A stretch of DNA of 64,000 nt from Axinella damicornis. Lineage: Eukaryota; Porifera; Demospongiae; Axinellida; Axinellidae. Shown in pieces: positions 1 to 9,264 of this stretch. The position numbers and the translations under genes were made by a program. Positions within the stretch are counted from its first letter, which is position 1, and each line of letters begins with the position of its first letter. The stretch lies in NCBI GenBank assembly GCA_963931865.1, contig OZ007507.1:17977086-18041085 (forward strand), written 5' to 3'. Below the pieces are notes generated by a model. It saw only the letters and a list, made by a program, of their open reading frames with translations. It did no database searches and was not told where the DNA came from.

Positions 1-1001
1 TACGTAGGAGCCACTATTGCTGAATGGGATGTCAGCACTTCCTGTCTCACTTCTAGCTGCCAGGTACGTACATACATTTTATGTACAGCATATATTTGCC
101 AAGAGCTTACAACCACTGTATGTTGATGTGAACTGCTACATGCTTCTTTCAAGTGCAGCTTTATTACTAATTGGTCATGAATGTTCAATGTTGCTTCTAA
201 CTTCTCTTGAACCGTGGAAACCACAGATTCCCCAAAACTATTCATTTGCAACCAAAAATTTGGAAGTTTGCAATTTACAATTCTGTCAATATGGGAAGTT
301 GAGCAATCCTTCTCCACCTTTGGCGGCTCATAAGCTCCTGAATTCATGCATAATATTATGCCATGCACTTATTCAATTTACATGTATGCCATGTACTTTT
401 TCAGCGTACAAAAGAGACATCTGCAGCAGAATACCTAGAAGATGGAATAGAAGAAAGGTACCCTGTGTGGCTTTCATATAATATGTCGCTTTTTCAGTAA
501 TGAACCTATTACCTTTTATGTTCTACTATGCAGCACATTCGACTGTGTCAGTGATGATGATTCATGTCGTCAGTTGTATTTTTCTGAGCCCAACTGTTCA
601 GTACCTGTAAGTCTTCATGTATGACATAGTGTATGCCTGGTTTAACATAATCATGAAAGTAATACATACCGTAGTCTCCTGCTAATACGCCCCCTCGAAA
701 ATACGCCCTCCCCCCTCTTTTTACCGAAGTTCCTGTACAAAGTAGTTTGAGTCGTTTCAATGCCCCCTGGTGAGCGTCTTCTGGAATAACTACACTTGTG
801 CAACTTCAGATTGTCTCTCGGAGTATAGTAGTCACCACTGTCATCGACGATACAAGTCATCTCGCTGCCACTCTTCTATAGGAAATACCAGGAAATGTCT
901 CGTGGTACATGACGGACAGTATTGCTGTTCTTGATGATGGCTGCAGCGAAGTCGTTGTGAATGTTATGGCCCTCGCCACATTAACCTTGGCAGTGTCATA
1001 A
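1..1001 (+). CDS. 3' end of a gene for a cysteine-bearing extracellular protein, possibly GPI-anchored
   Basis: Four exons join without a phase conflict: 1-63 (open at the window edge, ends phase 0), 405-457, 534-606 and 882-1001, with GT/AG borders and a TAA stop at 999-1001. The product carries spaced cysteines (TSCLTSSCQ, then TFDCVSDDDSC and FSEPNC). It ends in the hydrophobic run VVVNVMALATLTLAVS directly before the stop, with no basic cytoplasmic anchor. That ending resembles a GPI-attachment signal, or a membrane anchor with no tail. The family is not recognised; the cysteine spacing recalls small disulfide modules such as GDNF-receptor/GAS1 domains, but this is a guess. The 5' part lies outside the window. 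The exon chain is well supported; the function is not. Confidence 0.5.
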
Positions 1002-1520
1002 TAGTTTGTGTATGTAGCAAAACCTGGGGGGGGGGGGGGGGGGGGGGGGGGGGCATATAGTCGAGACTAATTGCATATTCGAAAATACACCCCCTCCCCG
1101 CTTTGGGCTGGATGTAGTGTACAAAATGGGGAGCTTATTAACAGGACACTACGGTACTCTTTCCTGTGTTTATCAGTTGTATTGCAAGATAACAAGTGTA
1201 ATCTCCTAGAGACAATTGTCAATTCCAATCAGATGATCTTTAGGTAACTGGGCTGAATTTATACTGAACAGGTGCTGTAAAGTAGAATTGAGTTCATAGC
1301 AAATCATACAACAACTGTAACTGATTGATGTGAAACTAATACCTATTATTCTCACAGGCCTGGATATTTGTGCTAACCGTTTTGAGTGCCTAAGTATGCT
1401 GGCATGTTGGATTCTTGTGCATAATCTTCTGATTGAGAAGTGACTTGATGTTCTACATGCTTGTGCCCAGACACTGCATTGTACGTGTAGTAATGCGTGT
1501 TTCTATGAATTCAAATACAG
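606..1520. repeat. Intron and intergenic DNA with a C-rich motif repeated and a 28-bp poly-G run
   Basis: Two related motifs, CGAAAATACGCCCTC near 696 and CGAAAATACACCCCCTCC near 1080, flank a pure G tract at 1026-1053. The last exon of the first gene (882-1001) lies between them. From 1054 to 1520 no convincing exon is seen. One short splice-flanked piece (about 1359-1391, reading LDICANRFECL) could be coding but cannot be joined in phase to its neighbours. Confidence 0.4.
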
Positions 1521-1845
1521 ATTCAAGAGAGTACGTCAAGTCCTGAGCATTATGCCTTGCCATGTCAATTGGTTAGGCCATTCCTAAGTGTGGTGGAACC
1601 TGATTGTCATAGTAAGTTGCTTATTCTTGCAGAAAACCAAGTGCAGTATGAATTCCAATAGCGATTAAGTTCTCTTACTCTTGCAATTTGATGCTGCTAT
1701 ATACTTTGGTGCTTGCTGATGCCTGTAACTTGCTCCATGGAATATGTAGGTGCTGATCTACGAATTGATCGAACTGGTGATCCTGCAGAAACAGTCTGCG
1801 ATGAATACACCCTTCCTTTCAGCTCCAAATGTCATAGACAGAGTG
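1521..1845 (+). CDS. Two phase-linked exons of an unrecognised cysteine-bearing protein
   Basis: Exon 1521-1611 (acceptor AATACAG, ends phase 1 with A) reads IQESTSSPEHYALPC and continues through VVEPDCH. Exon 1750-1845 (acceptor TATGTAG, donor GTAAGT) completes the split Ser codon and reads ADLRIDRTGDPAETVC, ending CHRQS. Both stay open through 30 and 31 codons with matching phases, which supports real coding sequence. The outer exons were not found: the next phase-1 acceptor at 2011 leads to a stop after five codons. It could be a downstream neighbour of the gene at 1-1001 or an alternative 3' part of it. No family is recognised. Confidence 0.35.
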
Positions 1846-2354
1846 GTAAGTGCCATGATTGACAAAGGTGGTGATGGCTTCCGGCCATAGAAGATTGACA
1901 TTTGTCAGGCAGTATACTCGCGTACGAGGCAAGGAAAGCTGACAGGCCCTGGATTTAGTTCAGCATCACAATAGAGCAAATTAGAGAAAGGTGGTCAATA
2001 CATTCCACAGTTGCCTGCTCTATTTGAGGCGAATTCATATGTTGACCCATGGAACACCATCCACTATTTCAAAATTTTAAGGTCCTATCAGAAGGTTGTC
2101 ATTGTGTGTGCTTCTGCTATAGTGGTGCCTCTTCAAGTTGCCCAAAAGCCAGACACTCTCTGGAAGCCAGCTGAAAGTACCAGTTTTATGGTGCCATGGA
2201 CCAAACCAGCTTCTTACCTTCGAACAAAAGGAAAACGTGACAGTAAGGCATATGCTAACATGAAGTTATTGCACGCACACAACATGCAGTGAGCTATGTA
2301 TGTATGGCTACAGTCATAATTCAAGTGCACTCAATATCATATGGTATGCGTCTA
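1846..2354. other. Stretch without a supported gene
   Basis: A 93-codon open frame at 2011-2292 follows a reasonable acceptor (ATTCCACAG). It has no recognisable domain, starts at TTG, and needs phase 0, which the preceding exon does not supply. Nothing else is seen. Confidence 0.4.
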
Positions 2355-2866
2355 AAGTTAGCCCTTTAGGGCCCATAGCGGCAAATGTTGTCATAATACT
2401 TTCAGCTTCACCATGTGACTTCCGGCAATGTCCTTAATTGGGAGATAGGTTCTGCGTCAGCAGAAAGGGCGGGACAGGGGGAGGTGGGTGGGTGCACCCG
2501 AAGGGTGCAAACAGCATGGCCATGTCTGGGCTCCACGGTAGAAATGTCTTGGTCGGCACTGGGAGGGCCATTTCCATCGTTTTTGGCATAAATGGGGTTA
2601 GAAAGTAGCTGCCTTGCCTTGTAGGCCCTCCATATACATGGCCCGTTTTTCAGCTACGGCAGGTTGCCATTTCTCGGGAGACTTGATTGCAAGTCTGTTA
2701 ATTGGTGGGCGTGGTTAAGTCACGTATAAGCTTAGTGTAGCTGAAATTACCTGTGTGAGCAGTTTTGAGCCCAGCAACGCCAGGGAACAGATATTAGGGT
2801 ATGTTTAAGTGTTCTATAGACTGAAAATGATCTAGAGAAAGAAATGGGCCCTAAAGAGTTTTAAAA
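2355..2866 (+). mobile_element. Dispersed repeat R1, copy 1
   Basis: About 510 bp, with the same core as 44757-45192 and weaker copies at 37310-37700, 45220-45500 and 58420-58740. Shared blocks include GGGGGAGGTGGGTGGGTGCA, AAGGGTGCAAACAGCATGGC and a tail of GGGCCCTAAAGAGTTTTAA. The left edge holds CCCTTTAGGGCCCAT and the right edge ATGGGCCCTAAAGAG, so short inverted ends are likely. No coding capacity is seen; it looks like a non-autonomous DNA element. Confidence 0.6.
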
Positions 2867-3075
2867 TTGATGCCGAGATTCTGAAGCCTTTCCGTCGCTG
2901 GTCTGGGTTTCCGTTAAAACCGTGTCTCCAGAAGACCTGAACGCAGCTACAGAAGGCCTGAACGAATTCTGGAAGATCCGTAAGCGAACCTGCACCATTT
3001 TTCAGAGACTTATGTTGGTATGTACAAACCCAGCATTCTTCGGAAGAAGCCTTCCAGTTTTCGGATGAAGCCTTC
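2867..3075 (+). repeat. Dispersed repeat R2, copy 1
   Basis: Shares CCTTTCCGTCRCTGGTC, TCTGGAAGACCT-like and AGAAGCCTTCCAGTTT blocks with 5066-5352, and a CTTCC/GGAAG-rich body with 25411-25610. The repeated CTTCC/GGAAG pairs can fold back on themselves. Copies 2 and 3 lie in introns of units A and B. Confidence 0.5.
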
Positions 3076-3077
3076 TG

Positions 3078-3383
3078 TTGTTCTGCTGTAGCCCCAGAAC
3101 AGGGTGTTTTCCATCCATCAATTGCTACTCACGACTATGTTTTAACTTCTCAAGTAGTGTGTTTCTAGTGTGGCCTGAAACTCGATTAGATTCTGTAACG
3201 TGTCACACTACCGATGATAGTGTCGAATATCATCTTCCTAATAATGCTGAGTGCTTATTGGTTTCTTGGCATGACATCGTGAATTGGATCAACCTCCATG
3301 ATGTCATGTATTCGTACAGTCTTGACCATCTCAACATGAATACCATGAACCCATCCGCACCCACACTTAGATTACAGATGTGA
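3078..3383 (+). CDS. Possible fragment of an extracellular-domain exon
   Basis: A 101-codon open frame. Its middle part (WPETRLDSVTCHTTDDSVEY, then CLLVSWHD) has the beta-strand and Trp pattern of an FN3-like domain. A weak acceptor (TTTCTAG near 3168) precedes it, but no donor is seen and it runs to TGA. It lies just upstream of unit A and may be a relic of a lost ectodomain exon. Chance ORF remains possible. Confidence 0.2.
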   Translation: MFCCSPRTGCFPSINCYSRLCFNFSSSVFLVWPETRLDSVTCHTTDDSVEYHLPNNAECLLVSWHDIVNWINLHDVMYSYSLDHLNMNTMNPSAPTLRLQM

Positions 3384-3539
3384 TTATATTTTGGAAATGA
3401 TAATCATTAGTACATATGTACACACTTCTACACAATGAAAATACTTAACTTTGTTTACAATGAATAGTTAATGTGGGGATTTTGGGTGCACATACCTTGA
3501 TAATTACGTATATGTACCCACCAAATAATGCATCATGTT

Positions 3540-3930
3540 TATCTGCAAACAGGTCATCTAGGCTGCTTACACAGCAGGTTGCTTACGGTAGTCATGCTAG
3601 ATCAAACGTAGGGATGCGCTCGAAAGAAGTACACAAACTGTGTATGCACTCAGTAATCATGCATGCATAAACTCCGAGCGCATTTGTGTGCTTGTGCACC
3701 CCGAATGATCTTCCAGCTATGGGTGTACAATGGTGACTTTCCCCATGAAACGTGTTTGCCGTGTACCAATACTTAGTAATGCCAAAGTACATGCAGCTTA
3801 TATGACTTCTATGACGTTCGGAAAGCAATACAGTGTAGCTAGTCATCCCATTCACAAGCTTTGCTGGAACATTCCAGCTGCATAACCGTGTGAGTGATAT
3901 CTGCACATGTGTGTCAGGGGTAAATGGCAT
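3540..3930 (+). repeat. Dispersed repeat R3, copy 1
   Basis: Similar along about 380 bp to 15480-15832. Shared blocks include GCTTACACAGCAGGTTGC, CACTCAGTAATCATGC and ATGCCAAAGTACA. This copy lies immediately 5' of the FN3-like exon of unit A. No coding capacity is seen. It could be a mobile element or a duplicated flank carrying regulatory sequence. Confidence 0.55.
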
Positions 3931-3978
3931 GCAATGTTTCACGTTCTAGTTCTTTGACAATTTTGTTGTCCCCCTCAG

Positions 3979-4260
3979 GTTTGGTGAATGATCTTCTTGC
4001 TGCCCATCCTAATAATTGTATTCCTCAAGTCGTCTGTCAGTTTCTGAATGGACCAATTGCTTTTGAGATCTGTTTCAGCACCAATCCAACAACCTACACC
4101 AACCTAACAAATACTGATTCAGCCAATGGAGCAAACTTCACCAATGTGACTATTCCTATCCCTCTTAGTATAAAACTGCAGACCGGCACACTCTATTACT
4201 TTGACGTGTTTGCAGATGGAGATTCCATGTGGATACAAACCCAGGGAAACTTTACAACAG
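3979..4260 (+). CDS. Unit A FN3-like ectodomain exon
   Basis: A single exon of 282 nt, phase 1-1 (acceptor CCCCTCAG, donor GTATGT). It reads GLVNDLLAAHPNNCIPQVVC, then a run of Asn-glycosylation sites (NLT, NFT, NVT), then LYYFDVFADGDS, the late-strand Tyr pattern of FN3 folds. Its twin at 21528-21809 has the same length and keeps HPNxCIPQVVCQFLN and TLYYxDVxAxGDSM. The conserved Cys pair in CIPQVVC is unusual for FN3. Confidence 0.65.
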
Positions 4261-7200
4261 GTATGTTCGTCACATTTTTAAACGGCTACAGTGGTGCAAT
4301 AGCTGGGTATATGCACGTATGTACGTGCAAAAGGAGTTGTGAGTGCAAGCTAGGTCACAATAGTTATCACTGCAACCAAGATACTGCATTGCAAAGATGA
4401 AGGTAGTCTTTGAGATACATGTATATGAGACACACAGAATGTAAACCTGATGAATCTCCTCCAATTGTGTGCCAGACATTGAAATCTGTGTTACCATCAT
4501 AGCTGCATATGGGACAGTCTCAGATAGAAAGTGAACTTTCCGCCAACAAGTTAGTGGTGCTAATTGAGGCTTTGGGGCTTCCCCAAGTCTCAGCACTATT
4601 CATTGCTAGTACGAGTGCATTGACCTTATACACACTACTGCAAACACACTATAAAGCTTGGCAACATTCAATGCTCTGTATCTCTGGTTATGTGATGGTT
4701 GCAAACATGGGTCAAACGCCAACATTGAGAGGGAAACTTTGTCTAAAGCAGAGGTGCCTGTGAAGCAAACAGGGCCTACAGATTGAGCACTACTAGACGG
4801 ATCGGCAGTACGTATGTCATTGTACTCCTAATGTGATAATGCTTGCTGCGCTGTCACTATATTCGATCTGTCATCTTCTTCAGATCTGTAATTGTATTCC
4901 AGAACAACGTTAGATTTCTATCATAGACTGTCACCTATGGTAGCAAGTTGGTTGTTTTGCACACCACTTATGATGCTTTTTTTCATACTCTTTCCTGTTA
5001 ACTGTGTGTAGGAGGATATTATTGGGAGCAGGTGTACATACCTGGTTCTGCCTACGGTACGCATCTTTAAAATTGATGATGAAATTCGGAAACCTTTCCG
5101 TCACTGGTCCAGGTTTTCGTTACAGCCACATCTCTGGAAGACCTAAACGAAGCTCCGGAAGTCCATAGGCAAAGCTGCACCGTTTTTAGCGACTTTGGTA
5201 TGTACAAAGTCAGCAGAAGAAGCCTTCCAGTTTGCGGCAAAGCTGCGCCGTGAACACATATTGGAAAAGCATTCTGAATCGTGGCATAAATTTTAAGATG
5301 CATCCGTATGTAGCAGTGTTCTCGCCAGAAATCTACATCCAAACGGTGCACAATGAATAATCCGACATTGTTTACACACTACTATTGAATGTTAAGTGGG
5401 AAACCCTGCCAGCTGCTCTGGGCAGGGAACTAATTAATTAAGGAAGTGATCCAAATGGTGCAGGTACTTAAGTTTGCCACATCCAAATGGAGATTTGATT
5501 AACCAAATGGTGCTGCACCGGCTGCTAAATGCCTAGCGAGAACACTGGGTCACTATGTAGAGTTATTGATGATTGGATGCACTAGCATGGAAGGATGTAT
5601 ATACAACTGGAAGTGGGCATGACTTTCCATTTATAGTGCACATCAATCTCGCTGTGCATTCCAAGTTCATACGTTGCGTAGTTCTTGTCCGGAAATACCC
5701 TACTGTCTGGAAATCCCCTCCCTTGCCTTACTCTCCCAGTGCCTCCTCACCCCATGCAGCACAAGAGGGCCATCCAGTACACAGGGAACCAAGTACTTTG
5801 GAGGAATATCTTCCAGCAGAAATGGACCATCCTCCAACATCGGAGGAACATCGAGCACATCCAGAACCAGATAAACATCCTCAAGCACCAGAGAAATATC
5901 TCATACCAGGGGAACGTCCTCCAATACCGGAGGAACATCCACAACATCCTTTGGTACTAGAGATACATCCTCCTTCAGCACCCGAGGAACATCCAACACA
6001 TCCAGCAGCAGAGGAATATTTAGCACAACAGGAACATCCTCCTTCACGAGAGGAACATCCTTCAGCACTAGAAAACCATCCAGTACCAGAGGAACATCCT
6101 TCAGCACCGGAGGAACATCCAGCACTACCAGTACCAGAGGAAAATCCACCTCCAGAGGAACATTCTCGATTGGAGGAACTTTATGAGGCTGCCCAGAATG
6201 GTGTGTATGTATGTTTATGTGCATGCACGCACCTGGTAACTTACGTAGCATGCCATCATCTACATGTTTAACATCCATCGTGTAGCTAGGTATATGATGT
6301 GTTTGCCGAGTGCATACATTTCAAAACTGCCATCACACTATAGACATTCCTTCTCCTCCTTCGCCTCCTCCTGTGACTGAGACTCCTCTACCAGAGTCAC
6401 CTCCAGCTTCATCCCAGAAGTATTCCACTCCAGTAAAACAGTTGGAGGAGATTTTGGAAACCCGAGATAAGGAACAACGTGGTGAAGCTCCTGTTCTGAA
6501 TGGTGTGTGTATATATGTGTGATAAGGAACAACGTGGTGAAGCTCCTGTTCTGAATGGTGTGTGTATATATGTGTGATAAGGAACAACGTGGTGAAGCTC
6601 CTGTTCTGAATGGTGTGTGTATATATGTGTGATAAGGAACAACGTGGTGAAGCTCCTGTTCTGAATGGTGTGTGTACATATGTGTGTAGCTGCCTAGTAG
6701 CTTTTTGTGTATCGTGTGTCAGTGTGTGCATGCTAGTGTGTGTGTGTCAGTGTGCATGTGTGTCAGTTTGTGTTGTCAGTGTGTGAGTGCATGTGTGTGA
6801 GTATACACGTGTGTCGGTGGGTGTGTGCATATGTGTCAGTGTGCGTGTGTGTGAGTGTACATGTGCGTGTGTGTCAATGTGCATGTGTCTGCATCGATCT
6901 GCATGTATATCGACATGGCCTATGAATGCATGTATAAGACTATGTCAATTCTTCCCTATCTACAGATCGACAAACAGAATTTCAATACTACGTCTTAGGA
7001 TAGAATTTGCAACATTGATTTGTCCACCAGTTATACATGTACAAACTCATCTCTTGGCATATCTAGATTCTCCAACTCCTCCAGCAGTCAGATCTGCTAC
7101 TTCCGAGCCTTGTGTCGGGCATCCACTACAGCCAAGGACAGCAGAGAAGGCCCAAGAGGATAGTCCTGACCTGAATGGTATGTACATGTGTGAATATTAT

Positions 7201-9109
7201 GAGAGCTACAATGAAAATTTGTGAGTGTGTGTGTGTGTTGGTGGGACTAGAGTAGTGACACGTAATACTGTGACTTTGGACTTAAGCCGTCCGTACATGT
7301 ATGTCAGAGCAATGAGGAGGGCGGGACTCGTATAGATGCAGTAGGGGAGGTAAGAGCTCGTGAGACCTCTGACCTGTCATGGGACACATTATAATATCAG
7401 AAGGGAGGCAAGAGCTCAGGCCCCAGATCTCTGCACAGAGAGCTGTGTCAGGGGCCGGATTTACATGGTCACAACTATGGCGCAGCAGCTGAAATGAGCA
7501 ATCGAAGCTGCTTGTATCAATTGCTGTGTGTGTGTGTGTGTGTGGGGGGGGGGGAGGGGGGGGGGGGGGGGAATTGCATATAGTAATCATGAATCATTGG
7601 GGATGAATATATTATGTGTGCATTGGGAGTTTGGATATGATTATCGAGGGGCAACCAGGGTTCTATCTACTGGGGGGGGGGGGGGGATTCCCCCCCAAAC
7701 ACTCCAGCTTCCCCCCCCCCAAAGTGAAGGAGTGTGACAGTGAAGTAGTGTCAGGAACTGCAGCATGTAGCTACACCTGTGTCCTTTGTACCATCTCATG
7801 TTACACTGCATAGCATTTCCATACTATGACCTCAAAATTGTCTCAGAGTGCCTCAGAACCACTCTCAGAAGGCTCAAAATTCCAAAATTTTCTGGGGGGC
7901 ATGCCCCCAGACCCCCCTACAAATTGCGGCCTACGGCCACAGTCCCCTGTCCACCGTCATTATCAAGATCTTCTCCTCCAAACTCAAAATCCTAGATAGA
8001 ACCCTGGCAACTGCATTCCTGGTAGCAGCCATTGCAACTGGTTGCAACTCGCCGGTAGCGCAAGCTAAGTATTGCAGCTCATTCCAATTAACGCACATGC
8101 CATGTGAGGACCATGCTCAAGGGCGGTGGAACAGGGGGGCTAGGGGGCTATAGCCCCCCCAATATTTTAACTGCCGGGGCTCAGCCCCCCCAATATTAAT
8201 ACGCACCGTAGTACTCTAGGCATTTATTTAGTCACACAGAGAGCCTTACCTACGGATATTTACAGCCACGGACGGACAGTGACGAAGCGCAGTCTGACTG
8301 ACTAGTCCTCTGCCGATCTGCTTCACATGCAATTCAGTGATGTCTGGTTAATGCATTCGGCCATGTGACAGCCAGCCCCTGTATAGTAGCTAGATCGACG
8401 TCTCTCTACAGCATCGATCCTCTGAATTTGCAGTGAAAGCACGAAGGTGCCACGAGAGCCCATCCTGATAACTGAAAAATGAAGGTGAAAAACAAAATTC
8501 CGCGCTTCGCGCGGACTGATCAGCACTACACAGCTCTATGCACTGCCTTCGGCAGTGTGCAATTGTCTGCCTCAGCCCCCCCAATCTCACACTGCTTCCG
8601 CCGCCACTGACCATGCTCAGTTGTTTGAGTCAGCAATGGTGGCCAAAGGGAAGACAAGAAGTCATTATAGCGCTCACAACTTCACCAGCATGGTGAGTTT
8701 CGGCATGTAAGCGTCAGTGAACAACAACAATCACAGCTGTGTAGTCAGAATCAATTCAACTGAATGTGTATGTAATGGTGCACTTGTCCCACAGACCCAA
8801 CTACATCATCCATCAACAATGCTACCGAAGAGACATCATTTATCAACAATGCTGTCATGGAGACCCAGTGTAAGAATATACATTTACAAGCATTCAGAGT
8901 CGACACTTTGTTATCAAATGTTTTCATAACATCCATTCAGCAGATCTTTTGACTCTATGGCATGCTGTGAGTAATCTACGTATGTAGAATATTCCTCTTA
9001 ATTCTAAATGTGTATTTAGGTGCATCAAAGGGTTCATCTGAGGTGGTGAATCATTTGTGCAATACAACACGAACTCCGGTTGGTCAGTCCTTGAGATGGA
9101 CTATAGAAG
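3979..9109 (+). CDS. Receptor unit A: FN3-like domain joined to a Pro/Glu-rich tail, no transmembrane exon
   Basis: Exons: 3979-4260 (FN3-like), 5760-6200 (Pro/Glu/His-rich), 6344-6502, 7067-7177, 8795-8869, 9020-9109. All are phase 1-1 with GT/AG borders. Every exon has a counterpart in unit B (21528-21809, 25894-26205, 26340-26498, 26953-27063, 27742-27816, 27988-28077), and the introns align too. Unit B has five exons between its FN3 and tail exons (linker, transmembrane, basic juxtamembrane and two tail exons at 23198-25185); unit A lacks all five. The frame stays open across the gap (ACA ACA G joined to CA CAA GAG). No signal peptide exon is seen. Homology to B ends near 9265, so B's last two exons are missing. 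A may be a decaying copy, or may encode a soluble or internal form fused to the tail, or may feed into the Ig exon at 9765, which is also phase 1. Confidence 0.55.
4261..5759. other. Unit A intron with the deletion junction; R2 copy 2 at 5066-5352
   Basis: 4261-5050 aligns with the B intron that follows 21809 (for example GTAGGAGGATATTATTGGGA near 5009 against 23100). At about 5060 the match stops and an R2 repeat begins (5066-5352). In B, R2 lies after the fifth missing exon, at 25411-25610. The junction is therefore where about 2.2 kb of B-type sequence is absent. Confidence 0.55.
5760..6200 (+). CDS. Unit A tail exon: Pro/Glu/His-rich EEHP repeats
   Basis: 441 nt, phase 1-1, acceptor CCCATGCAG, donor AATG-GTGTGT. 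It encodes degenerate repeats built on EEHP with Pro, Ala and Ser between them (SAPEEHPTHPAAEEYLAQQE; PVPEEHPSAPEEHPALPVPE). The B counterpart (25894-26205) is 43 codons shorter, so the array has expanded or contracted. In B it follows a transmembrane exon and so lies in the cytoplasm. It is probably disordered. The strong strand asymmetry also leaves long antisense ORFs, which are shadows. Confidence 0.6.
6344..6502 (+). CDS. Unit A tail exon, Pro-rich then charged
   Basis: 159 nt, phase 1-1. It begins DIPSPPSPPPVTETPLPESP and ends KQLEEILETRDKEQRGEAPV plus LN. The copy in B (26340-26498) has the same length and nearly the same sequence. The last 37 nt and the splice donor are part of a 55-bp tandem array. 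Confidence 0.6.
6466..6685 (+). repeat. Four tandem 55-bp copies of an exon end plus its splice donor
   Basis: Copies at 6466-6520, 6521-6575, 6576-6630 and 6631-6685. Each unit holds 37 nt of exon (from GATAAGGAACAACG to CTGAATG) and 18 nt of intron (GTGTGTGTATATATGTGT; the fourth copy has ACATATG). Unit B has one copy only (from 26462). Reading past the first donor meets TGA at 6520-6522, so only the first donor keeps the long tail open. Confidence 0.9.
6690..6905 (+). repeat. Degenerate (TG)n-rich intron microsatellite
   Basis: TGTGTG and GTGCATGTGTGTCAGT phrases repeat through this stretch, and a similar stretch follows the matching exon in B (26530-26730). The ORFs read from it are Cys/Val-rich artefacts. 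Confidence 0.7.
7067..7177 (+). CDS. Unit A tail exon, Ser/Thr/Pro-rich
   Basis: 111 nt, phase 1-1, acceptor GCATATCTAG, donor AATG-GTATGT. It reads DSPTPPAVRSATSEPCVGHP and then AEKAQEDSPDLN. The B copy (26953-27063) differs at few residues. The Asp-Ser/Ile-Pro start and the LNG-type end echo exon 6344-6502, suggesting the two tail exons arose by duplication. Confidence 0.55.
7525..7571 (+). repeat. (GT)n followed by poly-G
   Basis: A GT run passes straight into a G tract broken by one A. The homologous site in B is 27472-27530 with a longer pure G tract; 44269-44314 and, reversed, 30873-30942 have the same composite form. Confidence 0.85.
7656..8006. mobile_element. 351-bp MITE with 14-bp inverted ends
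   Basis: CAGGGTTCTATCTA at 7656-7669 is matched exactly in reverse by TAGATAGAACCCTG at 7993-8006. GCAAC stands directly outside both ends (7651-7655 and 8007-8011), a 5-bp candidate target duplication. The interior is C/G-rich with no coding capacity. It lies in an intron of unit A and is absent from the matching B intron. Confidence 0.75.
8045..8755 (+). repeat. Dispersed repeat R4, split by a later insertion
   Basis: 8045-8119 and 8609-8755 together match 15003-15220 (GCGCAAGCTAAGTATTGCA, CAATTAACGCACATGCCA, then GCACTCACAACTT-like and GGTGAGT). Reverse copies lie at 24490-24665 and 34420-34545. The element at 8120-8608 interrupts this copy. Confidence 0.65.
8120..8608. mobile_element. 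489-bp non-autonomous element with an 11-bp target duplication
   Basis: GACCATGCTCA is present on both sides (8109-8119 and 8609-8619). The ends are imperfect inverted repeats: AGGGCGGTGGAACAG on the left, and AGTGGCGGCGGAAGCAG read inward from the right. Uninterrupted R4 copies elsewhere give the empty site. The duplication length recalls Mutator-like elements. No transposase is present. Confidence 0.75.
8795..9109 (+). CDS. Unit A last two recognisable tail exons
   Basis: Exon 8795-8869 reads DPTTSSINNATEETSFINNA then VMETQ; exon 9020-9109 reads CASKGSSEVVNHLC, then TRTPVGQSLRWTIE. Both are phase 1-1 and match B exons 27742-27816 and 27988-28077 in length and sequence. Intron homology with B runs on to about 9265 and then stops, so the two terminal exons of B have no counterpart here. 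Confidence 0.55.
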
Positions 9110-9264
9110 GTACGTGTATTTCACCAAACTTTGTCTTCCTCCTTAACCATAGTGGAATTCCTATTGGATAGGTACATTCATGAATTAGATTGTAAATTTG
9201 TCAGTACAGGCACTCTAGTGAAATGAATGTTATAGTTATAGTAGCACATGTCATGTTTAAAGAT

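Noticed and set aside
2011..2292. 93-codon ORF after an acceptor-like site
   Set aside because: Non-ATG start, no domain, phase incompatible with the upstream exon at 1845.
5700..6278. Long minus-strand ORFs across the EEHP exon (Val/Leu/Asp-rich)
   Set aside because: Shadow of the Pro/Glu/His-rich repeats; the same effect appears at 25957-26157. The plus-strand exon has splice borders and a paralogue.
6333..6731. Minus-strand ORFs with repeated HTYIHTPFRTGASPRCSL
   Set aside because: Read-through of the four 55-bp tandem units in all three frames; no independent support.
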